Source of the DNA: M0103 sp040386155
Lineage (GTDB): Bacteria; Bacteroidota; Bacteroidia; Flavobacteriales_D; Crocinitomicaceae
NCBI GenBank assembly: GCA_040386155.1
Contig: JAZKFZ010000003.1
Coordinates: 434,001-498,000, forward strand
Direction of reading: 5' to 3'
Length of the DNA stretch: 64,000 nt
In this document: one piece after another, positions 17,474 to 25,652 of the stretch
How the letters are laid out: each line of letters starts with the position of its first letter
How positions within the stretch are numbered: the first letter of the stretch is position 1
The notes under the pieces: model-generated
Seen by the model: the letters and a program-made list of their open reading frames with translations, nothing else
Told to the model about the DNA's origin: nothing
The model's database searches: none
Position numbers and translations under genes: made by a program

Positions 17474-18511
17474 ATGTACAATTTTAAAAACGACTATTCT
17501 GTAGGAGCACATCCCAATATCTTAGCTAAATTAATTGAAACTAATCTAAGTTCTCAATTAGGGTATGGTGACGATGAATACACTATTGAGGCAAAAGAGA
17601 TTTTGCGTCAAAAGATCAATAATCATAACGCCGCTATCTTTTTTCTTTCCGGTGGAACGCAGACCAATTTAATTGCCATTTCTTTTTTATTGCGCGTACA
17701 TGAAGCAGTGATAAGTGCCAAAACCGGTCATATTTCCACGAATGAAACAGGTGCGATCGAGTCTACTGGACATAAAGTAATCACAGTTGAAAAAGAGGAT
17801 GGAAAGCTAACACCATCCGATGTGCAAAGCGCTTTAGATCAATATTTATTGAAACCACATGTTGTAAAACCGCGCTTGGTGTATATTTCAAATTCTACAG
17901 AAATAGGAACTTGCTACACAAAATATGAGTTGGAGTGTTTATCGATCTTTTGTAAAGAAAAAAAATTGTTGCTCTATTTAGATGGCGCTCGCTTAGGGCA
18001 CAGTTTAATGGCAGAAAATAACGATCTAAGCTTGTCCGACTTAGCAAGATTGACAGATCTATTTTACATTGGAGGAACCAAAAATGGTGCCTTACTTGGC
18101 GAAGCAATTATTTTTAATGATCCTGAATTGGGGAACGAATTTGAGTTTTCCTTGAAACAAAAGGGTGCAATGTTAGCCAAAGGAAGATTGTTGGGCATCC
18201 AGTTTCTGGAACTTTTTAAAGATGATCTGTATTTTTCATTGGCAAAGCATGCAAATCAAATGGCGACAAAAATCGCAGTTGCTATCCGAAATAATGGACA
18301 TCTCTTTTTAACTAATTCGCCTACCAATCAATTATTCCCCATCTTTCCAAATGAACTTATTGAACAACTGAGCAAAAAATATTTGTTCTATGTCTGGAAA
18401 AAAATCGACGAAAACCGAGCGGTAGTCCGCATCATTACATCGTGGGCAACCAGTGAAGAGGAAGTAAACGAATTCATAAAAGACATCAACGAATTAAGTA
18501 AGAAAAGCTAA
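17474..18511 (+). CDS. Low-specificity threonine aldolase family (PLP-dependent lyase)
   Basis: 345 residues of the fold-type I aldolase/beta-eliminating lyase family. The PLP lysine is Lys203 in YIGGTKNGALLGEA; Asp170 in LYLDGARLGHSL binds the pyridine nitrogen; FFLSGGTQTNLIAI holds the phosphate. The enzyme would cleave L-threonine or allo-threonine to glycine and acetaldehyde. It is a single gene with about 79 bases upstream. LtaE itself is possible but exact stereospecificity cannot be read from sequence. Confidence 0.88.
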   Translation: MYNFKNDYSVGAHPNILAKLIETNLSSQLGYGDDEYTIEAKEILRQKINNHNAAIFFLSGGTQTNLIAISFLLRVHEAVISAKTGHISTNETGAIESTGHKVITVEKEDGKLTPSDVQSALDQYLLKPHVVKPRLVYISNSTEIGTCYTKYELECLSIFCKEKKLLLYLDGARLGHSLMAENNDLSLSDLARLTDLFYIGGTKNGALLGEAIIFNDPELGNEFEFSLKQKGAMLAKGRLLGIQFLELFKDDLYFSLAKHANQMATKIAVAIRNNGHLFLTNSPTNQLFPIFPNELIEQLSKKYLFYVWKKIDENRAVVRIITSWATSEEEVNEFIKDINELSKKS

Positions 18512-18589
18512 GGAAATGTTTTTATTTATTGCGTATTGATTTGTTGCATTGCATTTGTTTAATAAGAGTTACTAAGACTGATTAAATTG

Positions 18590-18597
18590 TAAGTTTG
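18590..18597 (+). promoter_or_regulatory. -7 box of the Crp/Fnr gene
   Basis: TAAGTTTG, a match to the Bacteroidota -7 consensus TAnnTTTG, ends 4 bases before the ATG at 18602. Transcription would start at or next to the start codon. No well-spaced -33 TTTG is seen. Confidence 0.55.
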
Positions 18598-18601
18598 AGG
18601 T

Positions 18602-19222
18602 ATGGAATTAAATGACATCGTTGAGTTCAAGTCTTCTCCATTAATAAAGGAACAACTGGCCAATTTTGGTTTCGTAAAGAACTTTGAGGAAGGGGAAACA
18701 ATTTTATCTGAAAATGCCTATATCAAGGCCATACCAATCGTTACAAATGGCAGTATTCGCGTCATGCGCACTGACGAGGATGGGAGGGAATTGCTGCTTT
18801 ACTATATCAAAGCTGGCGAAAGTTGCATCATGTCATTTTTAGGTGGAATGCACAACGATACGAGTAAAGTGAGAGCTATTGCCGAAGAAGAAACCGAAAT
18901 TCTTTTCATTCCAATAGATAAAGTTAGTTTGTTGATCAAAGAATTTCCTGAGTGGCTCGACTATATTTTTCGTTTGTACCACCAGCGATTTGAAGAATTG
19001 TTAGAAGTAGTAAATGCGATTGCTTTTAAAAAATTGGACGAACGACTTTTTAATTTTATCAAAAAAAAATCTGAGTTGACAAAAAGTAAAACCTTGCATG
19101 TCACTCATGAGCAATTGGCCAATGAGCTAGGCACTGCTCGGGTAGTAGTATCTCGTTTGCTTAAACAAATGGAAGAAGAAGGGTTAATTTCTTTAGGTAG
19201 AAATAAAATTTCACTTATGTAA
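18602..19222 (+). CDS. Crp/Fnr family transcriptional regulator
   Basis: 206 residues: an N-terminal cyclic-nucleotide-binding-like barrel (about 15-125), a long dimer helix, and a C-terminal winged helix with HVTHEQLANELGTARVVVSR (about 160-179) as the DNA-contact helix-turn-helix. It has a single Cys and therefore no FNR-type iron-sulfur cluster. It directly precedes a set of small membrane and rhodanese genes on the same strand, the usual context for sulfur-transfer or redox-responsive Crp-family regulators in Bacteroidota, so it probably controls them (inference). Confidence 0.88.
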   Translation: MELNDIVEFKSSPLIKEQLANFGFVKNFEEGETILSENAYIKAIPIVTNGSIRVMRTDEDGRELLLYYIKAGESCIMSFLGGMHNDTSKVRAIAEEETEILFIPIDKVSLLIKEFPEWLDYIFRLYHQRFEELLEVVNAIAFKKLDERLFNFIKKKSELTKSKTLHVTHEQLANELGTARVVVSRLLKQMEEEGLISLGRNKISLM

Positions 19223-19264
19223 CAAAAGTAGCTGTGTGGTGTTTCGAAATGCTCGACTTTTGTT
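19221..19264. repeat. Inverted repeat between the Crp/Fnr gene and the rhodanese module
   Basis: AACAAAAGT (19221-19229) is mirrored by ACTTTTGTT (19256-19264) across 26 bases, immediately after the regulator's stop codon. No T-run is seen. It could be a regulatory site for the downstream module or chance. Confidence 0.3.
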
Positions 19265-19298
19265 GAGAATTATTACACACCTTATCGTAAATCACACA

Positions 19299-19502
19299 AT
19301 GAAAGCAAACATGGGAACAGTCGATCGAGTAATTAGAATTTTACTCACACTCGTACTAATAGTATTTTATCTTATACAGCTGATTTCCGGAGCAACAGCC
19401 ATCAGTCTTTTACTATTTGGGGGGATTTTAATCCTAACGAGTAGTATTAGTTATTGTCCGATGTACGCGCCATTTAAGTTCTCAACTAAGAAAAAAAAGT
19501 GA
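19299..19502 (+). CDS. DUF2892 (YgaP-like) small inner-membrane protein
   Basis: 67 residues from the ATG at 19299; an earlier in-frame ATG would add 21 residues that look like intergenic sequence. GTVDRVIRILLTLVLIV opens the DUF2892 fold, with two membrane spans and the ending SYCPMYAPFKFSTKK. DUF2892 modules are found fused to rhodanese domains in YgaP, and here two free-standing rhodanese genes follow within 550 bases, supporting a shared sulfur-handling role. Confidence 0.78.
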   Translation: MKANMGTVDRVIRILLTLVLIVFYLIQLISGATAISLLLFGGILILTSSISYCPMYAPFKFSTKKKK

Positions 19503-19533
19503 GTACTATAAATTGCATTCAATTGTTTTAACT

Positions 19534-19737
19534 ATGAATTTTATCAAAACTAATAAATTAACATTCGCAGGAATTATTGTTGGAGCAATAGGAGGGTATG
19601 CATATTATCATTTTATTGGCTGCGCTAGTGGATCTTGTGCTATCACATCAAAACCGCTCAACAGTACACTTTATGGTGCGCTGATGGGTGGTTTGCTCTT
19701 TAGTATGTTTAAAAAAGAACAATCAAAAACAAAGTAA
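19534..19737 (+). CDS. DUF6132-like small membrane protein
   Basis: 67 residues from the ATG at 19534 (an ATG seven codons earlier is possible). A membrane segment is followed by GCASGSCAITSKPLNST, with two cysteines in a CxxxxC spacing, then a second membrane segment GALMGGLLFSMF. This Cys pair between two helices is typical of the DUF6132 family found beside rhodanese genes. It ends 2 bases before the first rhodanese gene, so is probably translated with it. Molecular function unknown. Confidence 0.7.
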   Translation: MNFIKTNKLTFAGIIVGAIGGYAYYHFIGCASGSCAITSKPLNSTLYGALMGGLLFSMFKKEQSKTK

Positions 19738-19739
19738 CA

Positions 19740-20024
19740 ATGAACGTAGAGAAAATTATCAAAGAAAAAAAGGGAAGTATTGTTGATGTGCGCACGGTTG
19801 CGGAATTCAGTGGAGGAAATGTGCAAGGAAGCGTCAATATTCCTTTGCAAGAAATACAACAACGTCTTAGCGAAATAAAATCCATGAAACAGCCCATAAT
19901 TCTTTGTTGCGCTAGTGGAGGAAGAAGTGGACAAGCAACAGCCTACTTGAAAAGCTGTGGAGTAGACTGCGAAAATGGCGGTAGCTGGCTGGATGTAAAT
20001 TATTATCAATCTCAATCACTTTAA
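19740..20024 (+). CDS. Single-domain rhodanese (sulfurtransferase)
   Basis: 94 residues, one rhodanese domain: SIVDVRTVAEFSGGNVQGSVNIP (the first 20 residues of this are diagnostic) near residues 12-34 and the active-site loop with Cys in CCASGGRS near 58-65. The six-residue loop fits thiosulfate- or persulfide-type sulfurtransferases. There is no signal peptide, so it acts in the cytoplasm. It is 2 bases after the DUF6132-like gene and 4 bases before a second rhodanese. Confidence 0.85.
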   Translation: MNVEKIIKEKKGSIVDVRTVAEFSGGNVQGSVNIPLQEIQQRLSEIKSMKQPIILCCASGGRSGQATAYLKSCGVDCENGGSWLDVNYYQSQSL

Positions 20025-20028
20025 TACA

Positions 20029-20346
20029 ATGTTAAATACACTTAAACAACTTTTTGGCTTTGGTCCAAAGGTGAATTACGCAGAATTAGTGCAGCAAGGA
20101 GCTCTTATTTTAGATGTTCGAAGTAAGGGAGAATTTCAGGGAGGACATGTCAAAGGATCTGTAAATATTTCGCTTGATGCACTTAACAGCAATCTGTCCA
20201 AATTGAAAAAGGATCAAGTAATTATTACTTGTTGCGCTAGCGGAATGAGAAGTGCCTCTGCTAAAAGTATCTTAAAATCGAAGGGTTTCTCAACGGTACA
20301 CAATGGCGGTGGATGGATGAGCTTGCAAAATAAGTTAAGAGGATAA
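20029..20346 (+). CDS. Single-domain rhodanese, second copy
   Basis: 105 residues, paralogous to the preceding gene, with LILDVRSKGEFQGGHVKGSV near residues 26-45 and the loop CCASGMRSASAK near 70-81. The short hydrophobic N-terminus (MLNTLKQLFGFG) is probably the first helix rather than an export signal. Last gene of the Crp/DUF2892/DUF6132/rhodanese run, followed by an intrinsic terminator. Donor and acceptor of the sulfane sulfur are unknown. Confidence 0.85.
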   Translation: MLNTLKQLFGFGPKVNYAELVQQGALILDVRSKGEFQGGHVKGSVNISLDALNSNLSKLKKDQVIITCCASGMRSASAKSILKSKGFSTVHNGGGWMSLQNKLRG

Positions 20347-20374
20347 AACGATATTGCCAAATCGTAGTAAAAAA

Positions 20375-20400
20375 AAAGAGAGTCAAAACTGACTCTCTTT
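20375..20400 (+). terminator. Intrinsic terminator after the rhodanese module
   Basis: Eleven-base perfect arms (20375-20385, 20390-20400) around the loop AAAC, flanked by an A-run upstream. It sits directly against the 3' end of the tRNA gene on the other strand and may serve both. Confidence 0.8.
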
Positions 20401-20401
20401 G

Positions 20402-20475
20402 TAGCGAGACCGAGAGTTGAACTCGGGACCTTAGGGTTATGAATCCTACGCTCTAACCAACTGAGCTATCTCGCC
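20402..20475 (-). tRNA. tRNA-Met (anticodon CAU)
   Basis: A complete 74-base cloverleaf on the minus strand: acceptor stem GGCGAGA/TCTCGCT (first pair G-U), D arm GCTC/GAGC, anticodon loop TTCATAA with CAT at 34-36, T arm CCGAG-TTCAACT-CTCGG, discriminator A. CCA is not encoded. One pair next to the anticodon loop (A-C) is mismatched. CAU could also be an Ile tRNA modified to lysidine; the G-U first pair argues against initiator tRNA. Confidence 0.9.
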
Positions 20476-20535
20476 ATCGTTGTTGAGGGTGCAAAGATAA
20501 TATAAAATTCAAAAATCAATATTGTATCCCAAATT

Positions 20536-22248
20536 TTAATTGATATTTTTTAGCTCTGTTTGAACAAAAGCAGCCAATTCTTTAAGGTAAGAGGCTGAAA
20601 AATCGAATTTTACACCCGCCGTTGCATAAATTTCAGGGATTGATTTTGTATATCCTAGTTGCAGTGCATTTTTGTATTTTTCAATCGCAGAAGCTTCGTT
20701 TTGAATACTGTTTCTCCAAACACCCAAGGCACCAAGTTGCGCAATTCCATACTCGATGTAATAAAAAGGTAATTCAAAAAGATGCAGTTGTCGTTGCCAT
20801 GTTGTTAATGCAATAGCTTCGTAACCACTCCAATCTGTCAATCCAGTGCCGTATTCTGTAGAAAGTGATTTCCATTTTGTAGCGCGCTCTTCATGTGTAT
20901 GTGGATGGTTTTCATACACCCAATGTTGGAATTCATCAATCTGTGCAATCCAAGGCATAATTTTCAAAATCCCTTCTAATTGCTCACGTTTTGCTCTATT
21001 TAAATCTTCTTTGTTGACGTAAAAATCATCCCAATATTTCATGGTCAACATCTCCATCGCCATAGAAGCTAGTTCTGCAACTTCAGATGTAAAGTTTTTG
21101 AATGCTGTCAACTCCAAATCACGCGTTAAAAAGGAATGAATCGCGTGCCCGCCTTCATGCACCATGGTCACTAAATCGCGCTGCGCCCCAACGGCGTTCA
21201 TAAAAATAAATGGAACACCAATTTCATAAAGAGGGTAGTTGTATCCTCCTGGCGATTTCCCATCTTTCGATTCTAGGTCTAAATGACCCATCTCATTCAT
21301 TGTTTGGATGCAATCAGAAAAATAGGGATCTAATTGCTCAAACATACGAACGGTGCCATCCAACAACTGCTGTCCATTTTCAAAAGGGGCTAGGGCTTTG
21401 TTTCCGCTCGGATCTACTTCTAAATCCCACGGTTTAAATTTGTCTTTCCCTAACAGTTTCAGTCTCTTTTCTTGAATTTCTTTTACAATTGGAACAATGA
21501 ATTGCTTCACTGAATCATGAAAATCGAAGCAATCTTTTTTGCTGTAATCAAATCTTCCTAAGGCAGCAAATCGATAATCACGATAATTGGCGAATCCTGC
21601 ATTAATGGCCACTTCATTTCGCTTTGCAATTAGGTCGGAATATAGTTCATTCAGCTTGTCGACATCTTCATTTCTTCGCGCTGCCATTTTTTCAAATACT
21701 TCTTTGCGAATTGATTCGTCTTGATCCTTTAAAAACAAAGATGCTTTTTGCATGGTCATTGTTTCGCCGTTGTACTCAATGTTTTGTGCTGCGGAGATTG
21801 CTCCATATTGCTGGGCCTTTTCGCTTATTTCAGCATCTAGCGCAATGTTTTTCTCTGAAAAAGTATCGATTGCCGTTTTTACAGATCGGAAGTAGATATG
21901 AAAAGCTTCTTCTTTCGATAATTCATCGTAGAATGGAGAAGCCACTAATTTAGTATTCAATTCATTTTCAAAAGGCGCAATTTCAGGCTGAATGGAATTA
22001 ACAAAGAACAAGTAGTTTTCTGTTAATTTTTCATCCTTTGTGTTGATCGTCATTCTAATATATCTCCATGCACAATCTTCTTCAACAACAGCGTCTAACT
22101 CACTGCGTTGTTTCAACCAAGTAACAAATATTTCTTTACTGGTAAATTCAGTATTAATTAGTTGATCGTAATAGGGCTTTAAAGAATCCCAAGTTGTGAT
22201 AGAATAATCTTCTGAAAGAAATATTCGAGGAGCGCGTACAATTTTCAT
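20536..22248 (-). CDS. M3 family oligoendopeptidase
   Basis: 570 residues, the length of M3B oligoendopeptidase F-type enzymes. The zinc site is His364-E-G-G-His368 in MVHEGGHAIHSF, with the third ligand Glu in ASMAMEMLTMKYW about 28 residues on. GGYNYPLYEIGVPFIFMNA precedes it as in the family. It has no signal peptide and hydrolyses oligopeptides in the cytoplasm. It lies between tRNA-Met and the DUF5606 gene with its own upstream region. Confidence 0.92.
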   Translation of the reverse strand: MKIVRAPRIFLSEDYSITTWDSLKPYYDQLINTEFTSKEIFVTWLKQRSELDAVVEEDCAWRYIRMTINTKDEKLTENYLFFVNSIQPEIAPFENELNTKLVASPFYDELSKEEAFHIYFRSVKTAIDTFSEKNIALDAEISEKAQQYGAISAAQNIEYNGETMTMQKASLFLKDQDESIRKEVFEKMAARRNEDVDKLNELYSDLIAKRNEVAINAGFANYRDYRFAALGRFDYSKKDCFDFHDSVKQFIVPIVKEIQEKRLKLLGKDKFKPWDLEVDPSGNKALAPFENGQQLLDGTVRMFEQLDPYFSDCIQTMNEMGHLDLESKDGKSPGGYNYPLYEIGVPFIFMNAVGAQRDLVTMVHEGGHAIHSFLTRDLELTAFKNFTSEVAELASMAMEMLTMKYWDDFYVNKEDLNRAKREQLEGILKIMPWIAQIDEFQHWVYENHPHTHEERATKWKSLSTEYGTGLTDWSGYEAIALTTWQRQLHLFELPFYYIEYGIAQLGALGVWRNSIQNEASAIEKYKNALQLGYTKSIPEIYATAGVKFDFSASYLKELAAFVQTELKNIN

Positions 22249-22280
22249 GTGCTAAAATTAAGAATGGAATGGACAAAAAA

Positions 22281-22312
22281 AAACAGCTGAAAAATAATTT
22301 TTCCAACTGTTT
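22281..22312 (-). terminator. Intrinsic terminator of the DUF5606 gene
   Basis: On the minus strand the arms AAACAG/CTGTTT and GAAAAAT/ATTTTTC form an interrupted hairpin followed by nine T residues, about 20 bases past the DUF5606 stop codon. Confidence 0.65.
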
Positions 22313-22332
22313 CACTGTATAAGTTTTGAGTA

Positions 22333-22944
22333 TTATTTTCCGCGACCGCCACCTGTTTTTACAGTAGCAACTTTCTTAGCGCCGCCAGATGGTTTTGCTG
22401 CTGATTTTGGTGCTACTCCTGCTGCTTTAGGTTTTGCAGTTGCAGCTACTTTCTTTGCCGCTGGTTTTTTCTCAGCTTTTGGCGCTGCTGCTGCATCGTC
22501 TTCTGCTTTCGCTTTTGCTTTTGTGGCTGGTTTTGCAGCTACTTCTTCTGCAGGAGCCTCAGATAATTTAAGGTTTCCGGAGCTTAACAACATGTTGTAC
22601 CACTGAAAAATCTTTTTGATATCTGATGAATAAACACGCTCTTTATCATAGTTAGGAAGAATTTCTAACAAATAAGCCTCTAATTTTTTTAGGTCATCTT
22701 TGTGAGAAAGTGTTGCTTTGCCGTCTTCTTTCGTGTGTATAACAGTAAACAATTCACGTAATGGCTTATCTTCATCATACGTATAAATACTGATATCATC
22801 AAGTGCCGAAATACGATCCGTAGCATAAGCTGGAATTCGTTTATTGTCCACCAACGACTCCACAATGATGTTGTTTTTACCTTGTGTAACTACTTTAAAT
22901 AAACCCGGTTTTCCCGAAATTGCTATAATACCTGTTAAATCCAT
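22333..22944 (-). CDS. DUF5606 family protein with Ala/Lys/Pro-rich tail
   Basis: 203 residues. The globular part (about 1-130) starts MDLTGIIAISGKPGLFKVV and matches the DUF5606 domain conserved across Bacteroidota. From about residue 133 to the end the protein is almost only Ala, Lys, Pro, Thr and Gly in repeated KPAAKK-like units, ending GGGRGK, similar in composition to histone-H1-like tails that bind nucleic acid. No function is established. Start ATG at 22944; its own terminator follows. Confidence 0.8.
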   Translation of the reverse strand: MDLTGIIAISGKPGLFKVVTQGKNNIIVESLVDNKRIPAYATDRISALDDISIYTYDEDKPLRELFTVIHTKEDGKATLSHKDDLKKLEAYLLEILPNYDKERVYSSDIKKIFQWYNMLLSSGNLKLSEAPAEEVAAKPATKAKAKAEDDAAAAPKAEKKPAAKKVAATAKPKAAGVAPKSAAKPSGGAKKVATVKTGGGRGK

Positions 22945-22994
22945 TCTCTTGTTAAATTTGGCTCAAAAATAAATAAAAATACCGTCTTAGTTCT

Positions 22995-25547
22995 CTATTT
23001 AATGAATTTGGTGTTAAAATTTCGATTATCTGACACAATTTGTATAAAATAAGTCCCACTTGGTAACTGTGAAACATCATACTTTTTCGTTCCAATCTCA
23101 TTTACTTTTATAAGACTTCCCCGACTGTCATAAAAGCTGATTTTATCAATCGCATGTTCAAAAATAATCTCCACATTTGAACGAGCAGGATTAGGGAATA
23201 ATTGTACTATTTCTACTATTTGTTCGTCTAAATCAAGTGAAATTTGATACGGTGGTGTTTCTGAAATACAATTGTCGCTGCTCACCACATAACATGTGTA
23301 AGTACCAAAAGGTGCGGTAACGCCAAGTTGTTGTGCAATTGAATCTTGAATGTCAACACCATTCAATGTCCATTGATAGTTCGGCAAAACAGAAGCGGTG
23401 GAAAGAGTAGAACCGTTCAATTCTATGGGTAAAATAGCAAGTACCTCCAATTGCACCACGGTGTGCGTATCCGTATAAAATCTACATCCACGCTCATTGT
23501 AAATTGTTGCAAAATAATCGCCACCATTTGCCACCATTAGTGGATTGAAAATTGAGCCAGTATTCCACTGATAGTTTGTAATTACGGAGTCGGAAATTAT
23601 TTCCAATGTTATATCATCAGCACATTTTTCGAGATCACCAACAATGTCAGCAGTAAATTGCGTACCCAACATTAGATCTAAGGCATTTGCTTTTCCATGT
23701 CCGTAAGCGAAATTTGGAATTGTTCCAGTGAATCCATCTGTGAATGCGGTATTTAGCAAATCATATTTAAAAGATTCGTAGGTCGCAATTGGACATTTTT
23801 CTAGGTAAAGTGCTGCAATTCCAGCTACTACAGGTGAAGCCATCGACGTTCCACCATTTCGAGCATGCCAACCACCTTGTTGAATCACCCCATTATAGGC
23901 GGGATTTGAAAGGAGCCATAATGGAGCTGCGGCTAAAGAAACATCGCCGGAAGCAGATATGTCTGGCTTTAGTACATTGTGTCTGCTAGGACCTTTACTT
24001 GAATTTATTGACAATTTTCCAACTGGATCAATGTTTGAAGTATAAAGGTTGTTATTATTATCAATATGATGTTTTCTTGTTTTAACATTCGCTACAGTAA
24101 TTATTTTCTCCGATGCGGCCCATCCTGAAACGATTGTTTGGAGGCTGTCGGGTAGTTGATAGTTCACAATAGGAGGATAGGTAAGCACAGTTGGAATATT
24201 CGATACAATGGTATTTAATCCGAGAAAAGCACCTGACCAAGCATCATACGATCCAACACCTTTTGTCATAAATCGAAATTGGTAGCTGGTAGAATCAACA
24301 TTCGAAAAGAAAGCTTGAAGGTGATAGTTGTTGCCAACTACTTCCGGGTAGGCCTCAATAGTCGCAATGCGATTGCCTAAAGAATTGTAAATTGTATCGT
24401 AAATAACGCCGCCAAGTTGAGTTGATGTAGTCCAAAAGTCTGTCGATCCTCGCAATCCATAGTTGGGTGCCGGACGATCTGCCCCGAAGGCAAACTCATA
24501 ATTTGTTTCACTCACATCAGACCAAATATCCAATAGAATTGTGTTTGCGCCAAAAGCTCCAGATGGATTGTTCAGCACCCACACAAAACTAGTATCAAGT
24601 GCTGAAGTCATAGTTCCGCTAACATGATATTTTCCCTGATTCCCAGAATTTCCAGCTGCACAAACAATAATTCGACCTCCATGTTCATCTAACATTGCTT
24701 CCATTGCTTCAGTTGCCGGGTCATTCCCATCATGTGATCCTAAATAATCACCCAGACTTAAATTGATAACCGCTGGCATTCCGAGTGAATCGGCGACCTT
24801 AAAAATATAATCACAGGCATCGGCAATCGTTAGGTCCCAATTTGGTAAATTAAAGTTCGATTCCACCACAATAATGCTCGACTCAGGTGCCATTCCTGCA
24901 TTCATTCCATTTGCAGAGCCATTTCCTGATCCTTTTCCAGTTACAGTTGAGCCATGAGCAGTGCCTGTTTCTGTACTGATACATGTGCCGTTGTTGATCG
25001 CTGTGGAGTCCCAAACGATCCCATAGCCATAGGGCGACGCTGGTCCACCAGAATTCAGTGTATGGTCCCAATATCTCAAAACGCGCGTTGAACCATCTGG
25101 ATTTAAAAAATCAGGATGATTAAAATCAATTCCTTGATCTACATAACCAATGATGACACCTTTTCCTTTATAGGCTTCTCCAAGTCCTCCTGTTCCAGCA
25201 TGCACCTGATCAACAAAATGGGTAGCACGGGCAGAATCGTCCAGAGCAGTTGGCGTGGAGTTCTTGAAATAGTAATCACTCAACAATCCTTTCGATACGT
25301 TGTCAACCATCCAGTCGATACTCGTTGTGATGTACAACCATTTATCAGTACGATATTTAATAGTGATTTTCTCCTTTGCTAAAAAAGCAAGGTTATCTGG
25401 GGTATTCGGAATTGCGAAGCAACTTGGTTGCGAGCCGCTTTCTAACTGCTTTTCTTTAATGCCAAATTTTGTAGTTTGACTTAATACTTGCTCACATTGA
25501 AGCAAAAAAATAGAACTAAAAGCAAGAGTGTGAAGTAGTTTTACCAT
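22995..25547 (-). CDS. Secreted S8 (subtilisin-like) peptidase with T9SS sorting domain
   Basis: 850 residues. A signal peptide (about 1-23, ending VLSQ) leads to an S8 catalytic domain: Asp in GYVDQGIDFNHPDF (about 150-163), His in GTAHGSTVTGKG (about 195-206), oxyanion Asn in CAAGNSGNQG, and Ser in NGGTSMASPVVAG (about 566-578). An Ig-like region follows, then a type A sorting domain beginning LFPNPARSNVEIIF and ending in a short basic tail. It should be exported by T9SS and attached to or released from the surface. Divergent from another subtilase gene across 105 bases. Confidence 0.9.
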   Translation of the reverse strand: MVKLLHTLAFSSIFLLQCEQVLSQTTKFGIKEKQLESGSQPSCFAIPNTPDNLAFLAKEKITIKYRTDKWLYITTSIDWMVDNVSKGLLSDYYFKNSTPTALDDSARATHFVDQVHAGTGGLGEAYKGKGVIIGYVDQGIDFNHPDFLNPDGSTRVLRYWDHTLNSGGPASPYGYGIVWDSTAINNGTCISTETGTAHGSTVTGKGSGNGSANGMNAGMAPESSIIVVESNFNLPNWDLTIADACDYIFKVADSLGMPAVINLSLGDYLGSHDGNDPATEAMEAMLDEHGGRIIVCAAGNSGNQGKYHVSGTMTSALDTSFVWVLNNPSGAFGANTILLDIWSDVSETNYEFAFGADRPAPNYGLRGSTDFWTTSTQLGGVIYDTIYNSLGNRIATIEAYPEVVGNNYHLQAFFSNVDSTSYQFRFMTKGVGSYDAWSGAFLGLNTIVSNIPTVLTYPPIVNYQLPDSLQTIVSGWAASEKIITVANVKTRKHHIDNNNNLYTSNIDPVGKLSINSSKGPSRHNVLKPDISASGDVSLAAAPLWLLSNPAYNGVIQQGGWHARNGGTSMASPVVAGIAALYLEKCPIATYESFKYDLLNTAFTDGFTGTIPNFAYGHGKANALDLMLGTQFTADIVGDLEKCADDITLEIISDSVITNYQWNTGSIFNPLMVANGGDYFATIYNERGCRFYTDTHTVVQLEVLAILPIELNGSTLSTASVLPNYQWTLNGVDIQDSIAQQLGVTAPFGTYTCYVVSSDNCISETPPYQISLDLDEQIVEIVQLFPNPARSNVEIIFEHAIDKISFYDSRGSLIKVNEIGTKKYDVSQLPSGTYFIQIVSDNRNFNTKFIK

Positions 25548-25652
25548 TTGTACTGTTATTTTACCATAGACGTAAATATTTGTCCAATGGTTAAATTTAA
25601 AACTTTTTCGGACAATATTTATTTAATTTAGTAGCATCAAATATAACAATGT

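Noticed and set aside
20375..20475. tRNA-Met considered as an attachment site for an integrated element
   Set aside because: No integrase, no repeated tRNA 3' fragment and no accessory genes were seen on either side.
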